Source: Taibaiella soli (GTDB taxonomy: Bacteria; Bacteroidota; Bacteroidia; Chitinophagales; Chitinophagaceae). Taken from it: a stretch of DNA of 64,000 bases. The position numbers and the translations under genes were made by a program. Shown here one piece after another: positions 18,620-27,661 of this stretch. The notes below the pieces were generated by a model. That model saw nothing but the letters and a program-made list of their open reading frames with translations, was not told the DNA's origin and searched no databases. The number at the start of each line of letters is the position of its first letter. Position 1 is the first letter of the stretch. The DNA is taken from the NCBI RefSeq assembly GCF_003236175.1, contig NZ_QKTW01000016.1, positions 1 through 64,000 on the forward strand, given 5' to 3'.

Positions 18620-20100
18620 CCGCAAAGACGACTACGACAGTAATCAGCACACTCGAAAAACTATTTGAAGAACATTTCGGTAAGCCATCTGAAGAAATCA
18701 CCGCATTGCCAGTATCTGGCTCTGATCGCCGATACTACAGACTTTCCGCAGGCAGCACTACTGCTATTGGTACTTACAACGCCAATGTAGCGGAAAACAA
18801 TACTTATTTCTATTTCACGGAACTTTTTCGCAAACACGAAATCAATGTTCCGGAAGTTTATAAAACCAGCAAAGACCGTCGTTCTTATCTGCAGCAAGAT
18901 GTAGGTAGTACTACGCTTTTTGACCAGCTGATGAAAGAAGGTCTGACGGATGAAGTGCGTAAGAACTTTCACAAAAGCCTGGAGCAACTGGCGCGTGTAC
19001 AGTGGATCGCTGGTCGTGAAGCAGATTTCAACCAATGTTTTGCCACCCGTCAGTTCGACGAAAAAGCAATCATGGGCGACTTGCTGTATTTCAAATATTA
19101 TTTCGCCGACTTGCAAAAGGTGCACTACGATCGTCAGACGTTGATGGGCGAAATGGAACTTTTGAGTAAAGAACTCGGCCGCATTCAGCCGCAAATGCTG
19201 ATGTATCGCGATTTTCAGAGTCGCAATATTATGCTGCACGAAGGCAAACTTTATTTCATAGACTATCAGGGCGGCATGCAAGGACCGCCACAATATGATA
19301 TTGCGTCTTTACTCTGGCAAGCCAAAGCAAAATTGCCCGCTGCCTGGAAAGAAGATCTGCTGAACGGCTATATCGCAACACTCAACAGCCTGCCAATTCC
19401 ACGCATGGACGAAATTCACTTCCGTCGTGGATATACGCAGTTTGTATTGATACGTTTGCTGCAAGTCCTCGGTGCTTACGGTTTCCGCGGTTTACTGGAA
19501 CACAAGCCACACTTCCTGAGCAGCATCGGTCCGGCGCTGAAAAATCTGGAAGGTTTCATTTCTGATAATCCACAGTTATTGCCTTCTTATCCGGAACTGC
19601 GTTCATTGCTCGAAAAAATCAGTACTCCTGAAATTCAGGCTCGCTATGGTGGTGCAAAAACCGTAGCGGAAGAAGTAAAACTGAAAGTGGAAATTTCCAG
19701 TTTCTCTTATAAAGTAGGCGGCGTTCCGAAAGATAAAACCAGTCACGGTGGCGGTTATGTTTTCGATTGTCGTGGCATTCTGAATCCAGGCCGCTATTCG
19801 GCATATAAAACGCTTACAGGTCAGGACGAATTAGTGCGTCAGTTCCTTGATAAAGAAACCCAGATGCCGGAATTCCTGCAACACGTATATGGTTTGGTTT
19901 CTATCAATATCGATGACTATATCGCTCGTGGATTTGAGCATTTAAGTGTTGCATTCGGTTGTACGGGTGGCCAACACCGCTCTGTTTACGCAGCAGAATC
20001 ACTCGCTAAATTTATCGAATCTAAATACCATGTTCCAGTAACAGTGACCCACCATAACCAACAGAAATGGGTACTTGCTTCTGAGCAGTTAAATGGTTAA
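18616..20100 (+). CDS. APH-type phosphotransferase fused to a RapZ C-terminal domain
   Basis: Two-domain protein of 494 aa. Residues ~10-330 are an aminoglycoside/choline-kinase-like phosphotransferase (COG3178-like, related to AmgK sugar kinases): SGSDRRYYRL near the N-terminus, the catalytic-loop YRDFQSRNIML (residues 197-207; the usual His is Arg/Tyr here) and FIDYQGGMQGPPQYDIASL. Residues ~360-494 match the C-terminal half of RapZ: HGGGYVFDCRGILNP, LTGQDELVRQFLD and GCTGGQHRSVY (about 447-457), the part that binds glucosamine-6-phosphate in E. coli. The P-loop N-terminal half of RapZ is missing. An amino-sugar kinase or sensor for envelope precursor supply is a reasonable inference. Operon with lpxH. 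Confidence 0.85.
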   Translation: MTAKTTTTVISTLEKLFEEHFGKPSEEITALPVSGSDRRYYRLSAGSTTAIGTYNANVAENNTYFYFTELFRKHEINVPEVYKTSKDRRSYLQQDVGSTTLFDQLMKEGLTDEVRKNFHKSLEQLARVQWIAGREADFNQCFATRQFDEKAIMGDLLYFKYYFADLQKVHYDRQTLMGEMELLSKELGRIQPQMLMYRDFQSRNIMLHEGKLYFIDYQGGMQGPPQYDIASLLWQAKAKLPAAWKEDLLNGYIATLNSLPIPRMDEIHFRRGYTQFVLIRLLQVLGAYGFRGLLEHKPHFLSSIGPALKNLEGFISDNPQLLPSYPELRSLLEKISTPEIQARYGGAKTVAEEVKLKVEISSFSYKVGGVPKDKTSHGGGYVFDCRGILNPGRYSAYKTLTGQDELVRQFLDKETQMPEFLQHVYGLVSINIDDYIARGFEHLSVAFGCTGGQHRSVYAAESLAKFIESKYHVPVTVTHHNQQKWVLASEQLNG

Positions 20101-20215
20101 TTGGATAAAGGGTTAAATCAGTCGGTGATTGGGTAAATGGTTAAAACAGTAAAACTGTAAATCAGTTGTTGTGTGACTCGCGACGTATTAACCTTTTAAC
20201 AGCTTAACGTTTTAT
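20101..20215. repeat. intergenic repeat words of the GGTTAAATGGTTAA class
   Basis: The segment contains ATAAAGGGTTAAATCAG, GGGTAAATGGTTAAAAC and, reversed, ATTAACCTTTTAACAGC. These are variants of one low-complexity word in both orientations. The same word recurs near 51806-51840. No gene is seen. Confidence 0.5.
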
Positions 20216-20253
20216 CCTGCGCAACGACGAATTAACTTCAACGAAATAAGATT

Positions 20254-20292
20254 AAAAAAAAATGCCCCGCAATTTGCGAGGCATTTTTTTTT
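20254..20292 (-). terminator. bidirectional terminator between clpP and the fusion gene
   Basis: A run of A, then AATGCCCCGCAA, then its imperfect complement TTTGCGAGGCATT and a run of T. T-runs exist on both strands, so the hairpin can end both clpP (minus) and the upstream plus-strand operon. Confidence 0.8.
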
Positions 20293-20297
20293 AAATC

Positions 20298-21005
20298 TTA
20301 TTTCTGGTCATCACCCAGTGCTTTGCGCGGATTGCGCTCCAGCACTTCGTCAACCATACCGTAATCTTTTGCTTCCTGTGCAGTCATCCAGTAATCACGA
20401 TCGCTGTCCTTTTCTACTTTGCTGAATTTCTGTCCGCTGTGGTTAGCGATAATTTCATAAAGTTCTTTTTTCAGCTTCACGATTTCACGTGCAGTGATTT
20501 CGATGTCGCTTGCCTGACCTTCAGCGCCGCCTAATGGCTGGTGAATCATCACACGGCTGTGTTTTAGTGCAGTACGTTTACCTTTTGTACCAGCGCACAT
20601 CAGTACGGCAGCCATAGAAGCAGCAATACCGGTACAGATAGTAGATACATCAGGGTTAATGATCTGCATGGTATCATAAATACCCAGACCAGCGTAAACG
20701 CTACCACCCGGACTGTTGATGTACATCTGCACATCGCGGTTACGGTCAGTGCTCTCCAAGAACAGGAGCTGAGCAGTTACGATATTCGCTACATAGTCAT
20801 TGATCGCTTCGCCCAGGAAGATGATGCGATCCATCATCAAACGGGAAAATACGTCCATGGAAGCTACGTTAAGCGGACGTTCTTCAATGATATAAGGCGT
20901 TAATGCCGATGGAGATTTTATCAGAGAAGAAGTATAATTGTCTAAAGCAAGACTGCTGATGCCATGATGTTTAATGGCATATTTGCGAAACTCATTTGAA
21001 TTCAT
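20298..21005 (-). CDS. clpP: ATP-dependent Clp protease proteolytic subunit
   Basis: Serine peptidase ring subunit of ClpXP/ClpAP in the cytoplasm. The catalytic triad is intact: Ser130 in GIAASMAAV, His155 in VMIHQPLGG and Asp204 in DRDYWMTA. The spacing of 25 and 74 residues matches E. coli ClpP. The oligomerisation motif NSPGGSVYAGLGIYD is present at about 97-111. At 235 aa it has a somewhat longer N-terminus than E. coli ClpP (207 aa) with a region of about 35 residues before the conserved fold. It stands alone, without clpX next to it in this window. Confidence 0.97.
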   Translation of the reverse strand: MNSNEFRKYAIKHHGISSLALDNYTSSLIKSPSALTPYIIEERPLNVASMDVFSRLMMDRIIFLGEAINDYVANIVTAQLLFLESTDRNRDVQMYINSPGGSVYAGLGIYDTMQIINPDVSTICTGIAASMAAVLMCAGTKGKRTALKHSRVMIHQPLGGAEGQASDIEITAREIVKLKKELYEIIANHSGQKFSKVEKDSDRDYWMTAQEAKDYGMVDEVLERNPRKALGDDQK

Positions 21006-21190
21006 AAATCGTATTTTTGAACTTGAAGGTTTTCAAAAAATAATAAGGCAAATTTTAAACCATTATAAATATAGTGTCATTACGGCACTTTTCAATTTCA
21101 CAATTTGGCATTTCGGCGATTTCGGTATGACTTAATTAATCATATCTAAATATTTATCTTGCCCGACTGCCAAATCTGCGACAACTAAAT

Positions 21191-21589
21191 ATGAAAATGG
21201 CGAAACTTACTCAGACAGAGTTACTTGAAATATTCCAAGCAGTCAAAAAAGAAATGAAACCTTATGAAAAAGGAACGATTGTAGCACGGTTCGATATAGA
21301 AGGCAAATATGATCTCTGGAGCGAAAAGAAAGGTATCAACACTTATGGACGCATCCGCGATGAAGTGGCATTTGCCGCCGCGATTGTACAAAGCACTTAC
21401 GTAGGATTTTATTTCATGCCTGTTTACAGTTCTGAAGAAATCAAAAGTAAAATGCCCGAAGAATTAATGAAACTGCTAAAAGGCAAAGCTTGTTTCCATA
21501 TCAAAAAGAATGATCCGGAAATTATGAAGCAGATCGGAAAAGCCCTGAAAATGGGACATGCTGGGTACGATAAGCTCGGCTGGATTTAA
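21191..21589 (+). CDS. DUF1801-family protein
   Basis: A 132-aa small cytoplasmic protein resembling DUF1801/YdhG-like proteins. Seen: ARFDIEGKYDLWSEKKG, the YVGFYFMPVY strand, and MKLLKGKACFHIKKNDP with a conserved Lys-Gly-Lys. The function of the family is not established (some are called iron-chaperone-like). An ATG at 21197 is a second possible start. It is transcribed away from clpP and followed by a repeat-filled gap. Confidence 0.65.
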   Translation: MKMAKLTQTELLEIFQAVKKEMKPYEKGTIVARFDIEGKYDLWSEKKGINTYGRIRDEVAFAAAIVQSTYVGFYFMPVYSSEEIKSKMPEELMKLLKGKACFHIKKNDPEIMKQIGKALKMGHAGYDKLGWI

Positions 21590-21845
21590 ATAATGGACAA
21601 TTGACAGTTGACAATGCTCATCGCGATTGTCACCCTGAGCGGAGTCGAAGGGTTTCTTGCGGATTGTTTCCACGCAAAGACTCGAAGGTTTTCTCTCACG
21701 GCGGCACAAAGGCGCTAAGCCCTTATTTACGTTTTACGAAACTCACAATTGACAACTCACCACTCACAAAATTGACTATTCACGGTGCCACGCACAATCC
21801 TTCGGCTACGCTCAGGATGACTCCGCGCAAGATTTTGAATTTTGA
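21590..21845. repeat. cluster of dispersed intergenic repeat words
   Basis: Three kinds of words are packed here. One is ACAATTGACAGTTGACAAT, again as TTGACAACTCACCACTCAC. A second is CACCCTGAGCGGAGTCGAAG (about 21634) with a near-inverted arm CCTTCGGCTACGCTCAGGAT (about 21803). The third is CGCAAAGACTCGAAGG and CGGCACAAAGGCGCTAAG. Similar words occur near 45558-45770. No gene is supported here. Confidence 0.65.
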
Positions 21846-21866
21846 CTTTTGAATTTTGACTTTGAA

Positions 21867-22847
21867 ATGCAACTCACACTCGACATAAACATTCCCGCTT
21901 TACCAAAGCGCATTACTTACATCGATCAGCTTTTCCTGATTGGGTCTTGCTTTTCGGAAAATATGTATGAAAAACTGGCGCACCATAAATTTCAGGTGTT
22001 GTCTAACCCGCATGGTATTCTGTTTAATCCACTAAGTGTAACTCAAAGCCTGGATAGCTATATTGACGGAAAAACGTACACAGCCGGGGATCTGTTTCTG
22101 TTAAATGAATTGTGGAATAGCTGGGATCATCATACGCGGTTTTCAGATGTTAGTCAGGAAGAAGCGCTGCGCAAAATCAATACATCACAGGCCGAGGCGG
22201 CAAAAGCCATTCGCAAAACCAATTACCTGATCATCACTTTAGGCTCTGCATTTCAATATTATCTCAAAGAAAGCGGCCGCCACGTTGCCAACAACCACCG
22301 TGCGCCGGGACAATGGTTTGAGAAACGGCTTTTACCCATAAAAGAAATCACAGAAGCATTATCCAATACGCTCCAAAAGCTTATTGTCGTCAATCCAAAT
22401 GTACAAATCATCTTCACAATCAGTCCGGTACGGCATATCAGAGATGGGGTGATAGATAATAATCGCAGCAAAGCGCGTCTGTTAGAAGCTGTACACGAAT
22501 TATGCGAATTATTTCCTCAGGCGAATTATTTCCCTGCTTACGAATTGATTATAGACATTTTGCGTGATTACCGTTTTTACGATATTGACTTCGTGCATCC
22601 CAATTATCTGGCGACGAATTTCGTTTGGGAACATTTCGTAAAATCCTGCATTTCAGATGATACTAAAGATTTAATGAAACAGGTTTTAGACATAATGACC
22701 GCCCGCAATCACAAAACACGCTTTCCGCAAACAGAAGCACACAAGACCTTTTTGTCTAATTATACAGCCAAAGTGTCCAGCCTTTTAAAACAATATCCGT
22801 ATCTGAATTTGCAAGATGAGCTGGCTTATTTCCAGAAAAAGGATTGA
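21867..22847 (+). CDS. GSCFA domain-containing protein
   Basis: A 326-aa protein from the ATG at 21867. An in-frame TTG at 21849 lies in a repeat-like AT-rich tract and is not favoured. The domain begins with the defining GSCF motif (LIGSCFSENMYEKL, about residues 22-35), then NPHGILFNPLSV and the later YFPAYELIIDILRDYRFY. GSCFA proteins occur mainly in Bacteroidota and are thought to be SGNH-type hydrolases, but no reaction is established. No signal peptide is apparent. It lies just upstream of yidC on the same strand. Confidence 0.85.
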   Translation: MQLTLDINIPALPKRITYIDQLFLIGSCFSENMYEKLAHHKFQVLSNPHGILFNPLSVTQSLDSYIDGKTYTAGDLFLLNELWNSWDHHTRFSDVSQEEALRKINTSQAEAAKAIRKTNYLIITLGSAFQYYLKESGRHVANNHRAPGQWFEKRLLPIKEITEALSNTLQKLIVVNPNVQIIFTISPVRHIRDGVIDNNRSKARLLEAVHELCELFPQANYFPAYELIIDILRDYRFYDIDFVHPNYLATNFVWEHFVKSCISDDTKDLMKQVLDIMTARNHKTRFPQTEAHKTFLSNYTAKVSSLLKQYPYLNLQDELAYFQKKD

Positions 22848-22928
22848 CGGATTTTCTACAAATGGTTAAAAAATACCCCGTTTCCTCAAATCACCCTATA
22901 AATCACATATCCTAAAACATAAATAACC

Positions 22929-22936
22929 TACCTTTG
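22929..22936 (+). promoter_or_regulatory. Bacteroidota -7 promoter element for yidC
   Basis: TACCTTTG, matching TAnnTTTG, 21 nt before the yidC start codon at 22957. No clear -33 TTTG was found at the usual distance. Confidence 0.55.
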
Positions 22937-22956
22937 CGGCTCATTTTTTCCCATTC

Positions 22957-24762
22957 ATGGATCGTAATAATGTCATTGGATTTTCCCTTTTGGCGGCACT
23001 GCTAATCGGGTACATCGTTTACAACAACCACTCACAAAAGGTGATGCTGGAGCAAAAACAGAAAGATTCTGTAGCTTATGCAATCGCTCATCCTATCCCT
23101 AAAATCGATAGCACTGCGCTCAAAGCCAAACTAGCTGTAGCAGATTCTGTAACTGATTCTATCCGCAGAAGCATGCCACCAGCTTACAATGGAACCGCTC
23201 AAATGGTGAAATTGGAAAACAAGAAACTGGCACTGACGTTTACTACTAAAGGTGCTTATCCTGTTGTTGCCAACGTTAAAGATTATAAAACATACACACA
23301 GCAACCACTGTTGTTGTTTAACGGCGAGGGAAATAAACTGAGCGTTACACTGCCTATTAATAATAATGGCGTGGCCAGCTCTGATCTTTATTTTGTTCCT
23401 ACGCAAAAAACGGAAACAAACGGTGACCAGACTGTAGACTTTGCTGCAGACCTCGGTGGCGGCAAGAAAATCGATATCGTGTACACCCTGCCAGCAGATG
23501 CATACATGATGAAATGTGCTATCAACGTAACAGGCATGCCAGCCAACAGCCTGCCTTTGCTTTGGGAAACACAAGCACTGCATACTGAAAAAGATGTTAC
23601 TACAGAACGTACGACGACACAGGTTTACTACCGTTTCAAAAATGATGATCATGATTACTTCACTGTAAAAGGTGATGAGAAAAAATCATTGTCAGATAAT
23701 ACACATTGGCTCGCGCTGCGTACACACTATTTCAACAGTACACTGATTTCTGATAACAGCAGCTTTGGCCGTGTAGACATCAATGCGAACGTTACGTTGC
23801 CTGATAGCAATGTCGTAGTGAAAAGCAAAAACACAATGGAACTCGCATTGTCTGCAGGCGCTACGCAAACTGCTAATTTCAGCTGGTTCATCGGCCCGAA
23901 CGACTACCGCACACTTAAATCATACAACATTGGCCTAGATGATATGGTACCGCTGGGTTATGGCCTGTTTGCGTTTGTAAAATACATCAACAAATGGGTG
24001 CTGATTCCGATCTTCTATTTCCTCGGTAGCTTCATTACCAATTATGGTATCATCATCATGCTGATGACTATTTTCATCCGTTTGATTCTTTCTTTCTTCA
24101 CGTACAAAAGCTATTTGTCTGCTGCGAAAATGCGCGTGCTGAAACCAGAGGTTGATGCGCTGAGAGAGAAATACAAAGATGATCAGCAGAAATTCGGCAT
24201 GGAGCAAATGAAGCTCTTCCGCACTGCTGGTGTGAATCCGCTCGGTGGTTGTTTACCAATGCTGTTCCAGATTCCGATTCTGTTTGCGATGTACTATTTG
24301 TTCCCATCGTTTATCGAATTCCGTCAGCAATCATTCCTGTGGGCGGGTGACCTTTCCACTTATGATAGCATTATGAAGCTGCCATTCAATGTACCATTCT
24401 ACGGTGATCATATCTCTTTGTTCACTTTGCTGATGACAGCTTCCAGCTTATTCCTGGCGCTGTATAACCGCAACATGACGGCTCAGGATCCAAACAATCC
24501 GATGATGAAATATATGCCTTTCGTCTTCCCGATCATGCTGATGGGTGTGTTCAACAAAATGGCCGCTGCCTTGACTTTCTACTATTTCTTCTCTAACTGT
24601 CTGAGCATTCTGCAACAATTCATCATTCAGAAATACATCATTGATGAAAAGAAAATTCATGCGCAGATTCAGGAAAATAAAAACAAACCTGTAACGCCAT
24701 CCAAATGGCAACAGCGTATAGATGAAATGCAGAAAGCGCAAGCTGCAAGACCTAAAAAATAG
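22957..24762 (+). CDS. yidC: membrane protein insertase YidC
   Basis: Inserts and folds integral membrane proteins at the cytoplasmic membrane, alone or with SecYEG. The 601-aa length with an N-terminal transmembrane segment (FSLLAALLIGYIVYN), a large periplasmic domain to about residue 330, and a conserved C-terminal five-helix bundle matches Gram-negative YidC. Seen: FRLILSFFTYKSYLSAAKMRVLKPE-type region (about 370-400), the GVNPLGGCLPMLFQIPILFAM helix, and NKMAAALTFYYFFSNCLSILQQF. The end is basic (KKIHAQIQENKNK). A terminator follows at 24783-24811. Confidence 0.96.
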   Translation: MDRNNVIGFSLLAALLIGYIVYNNHSQKVMLEQKQKDSVAYAIAHPIPKIDSTALKAKLAVADSVTDSIRRSMPPAYNGTAQMVKLENKKLALTFTTKGAYPVVANVKDYKTYTQQPLLLFNGEGNKLSVTLPINNNGVASSDLYFVPTQKTETNGDQTVDFAADLGGGKKIDIVYTLPADAYMMKCAINVTGMPANSLPLLWETQALHTEKDVTTERTTTQVYYRFKNDDHDYFTVKGDEKKSLSDNTHWLALRTHYFNSTLISDNSSFGRVDINANVTLPDSNVVVKSKNTMELALSAGATQTANFSWFIGPNDYRTLKSYNIGLDDMVPLGYGLFAFVKYINKWVLIPIFYFLGSFITNYGIIIMLMTIFIRLILSFFTYKSYLSAAKMRVLKPEVDALREKYKDDQQKFGMEQMKLFRTAGVNPLGGCLPMLFQIPILFAMYYLFPSFIEFRQQSFLWAGDLSTYDSIMKLPFNVPFYGDHISLFTLLMTASSLFLALYNRNMTAQDPNNPMMKYMPFVFPIMLMGVFNKMAAALTFYYFFSNCLSILQQFIIQKYIIDEKKIHAQIQENKNKPVTPSKWQQRIDEMQKAQAARPKK

Positions 24763-24782
24763 ATTTTTTTGAAATAATTTTT

Positions 24783-24811
24783 GAAACCGGGCTCTGTTGG
24801 CCCGGTTTTTT
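24783..24811 (+). terminator. rho-independent terminator of yidC
   Basis: AAACCGGGC pairs with GCCCGGTTT around TCTGTTG, followed by seven T. Confidence 0.9.
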
Positions 24812-24930
24812 TATAATTAAACCCAATACTGGTAAAAACCTTCGTTGGGATAATAAAATATATTATACGATCAATTTTTAGGACCTATTTTACTAGAAGA
24901 AAGCTTTTTACAAATTTTAATTAATTAAAG

Positions 24931-24961
24931 TTGACAATTTTACAAATAATGTCTTATATTG
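24931..24961 (+). promoter_or_regulatory. strong Bacteroidota promoter for the non-coding RNA
   Basis: TTGACAATTTT at 24931 acts as the -33 element, then 21 nt later TATATTG (24955-24961). This resembles the rRNA-type promoters of Bacteroidota. The flanking sequence is extremely AT-rich (24820-24955), as at strong promoters. Confidence 0.65.
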
Positions 24962-24966
24962 TGGTC

Positions 24967-25160
24967 GCATTACTTTGGGAGAGAGAGTATTGCAATTCAC
25001 TTTTACGTTTTAATAAATCATTTTCTAAAGATATTTATTCGGTGGCAACGCTGAATTAACCTCGCTTTCGTTTCAATAGGGGTAAAGGTTTATTGCTTTC
25101 GCGCAATCAGAACCGCACAATGAAAAAGAGCCTTGTAGTCTTACAAGGCTTATTTATTTC
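24967..25160 (+). ncRNA. candidate 6S-like regulatory RNA (ssrS type)
   Basis: About 190 nt with no plausible ORF, between a strong promoter and a terminator (AGCCTTGTA pairing with TACAAGGCT at 25129-25150). The sequence can be folded by eye as one long rod. Ends: TTGTG (24959-24963, overlapping the -7) pairs with CACAA (25116-25120). Inner helices: AATTCA (24993-24998) with TGAATT (25052-25057), CGTT with AACG, and an apical AATAAAT with ATTTATT. A large asymmetric bubble, with a small hairpin ATTGC...GCAAT on the 3' side, lies in the middle. A rod with a central bubble and this size suggest 6S RNA, which inhibits the housekeeping RNA polymerase. The identification is by shape only; no sequence consensus was checked. 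Confidence 0.45.
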
Positions 25161-25173
25161 CAGCAATTTTCGT

Positions 25174-25420
25174 TTTTAATATCAAGTAGTAAGTATCAGA
25201 TATCAAGCTGGCGCTATAGCTATTCGACATGTCTGCATAGTATTGCAAAAGATCGAATCACAGATAAACCGCAATTCGCGATGGGCAAACACGAACCAAT
25301 GTCGTTTCCTTAAGGAAAATTGAGTCGTTGTTTCTCGCGCCACCGCGAATTGCAGATGCGGTCCTTAAGGGAATGACATTAAAACACGAATGTCCCTTCG
25401 GAACATTCGCGCCAGAATAA
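25174..25420. repeat. repeat-rich intergenic tract with inverted segments
   Basis: Begins with ATCAAGTAGTAAGTATCAG, the word also at the left edge of the window. Then CCGCAATTCGCG (25269-25280) is inverted as CGCGAATTGC (25344-25353). AATGTCGTTTCCTTAAGG (25298-25315) is roughly inverted at 25363-25380. A separate hairpin CGAATGT/ACATTCG sits at 25387-25409. No gene is supported. Confidence 0.6.
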
Positions 25421-25425
25421 GGCAA

Positions 25426-25461
25426 TAAAAAAACGCTCCTCAAATACTGAGGAGCGTTCTT
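25426..25461 (-). terminator. rho-independent terminator of gyrB
   Basis: On the minus strand ACGCTCCTCA pairs with TGAGGAGCGT around a short loop, followed by a T-run (plus-strand A-run at 25426-25432). Confidence 0.85.
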
Positions 25462-25482
25462 GCTTATCTTTTATACGATCAA

Positions 25483-27540
<2,058 letters not shown>

Positions 27541-27661
27541 TTATCTTGAAATATAACTATACAAAGATAACGAATATTAGCAGGCTTAACAAGGAAAAAC
27601 GTGCCTTTTAAACGATTAAAATGACACCGGTGAATACCGTGGGAACATTTAATGAAACAGG

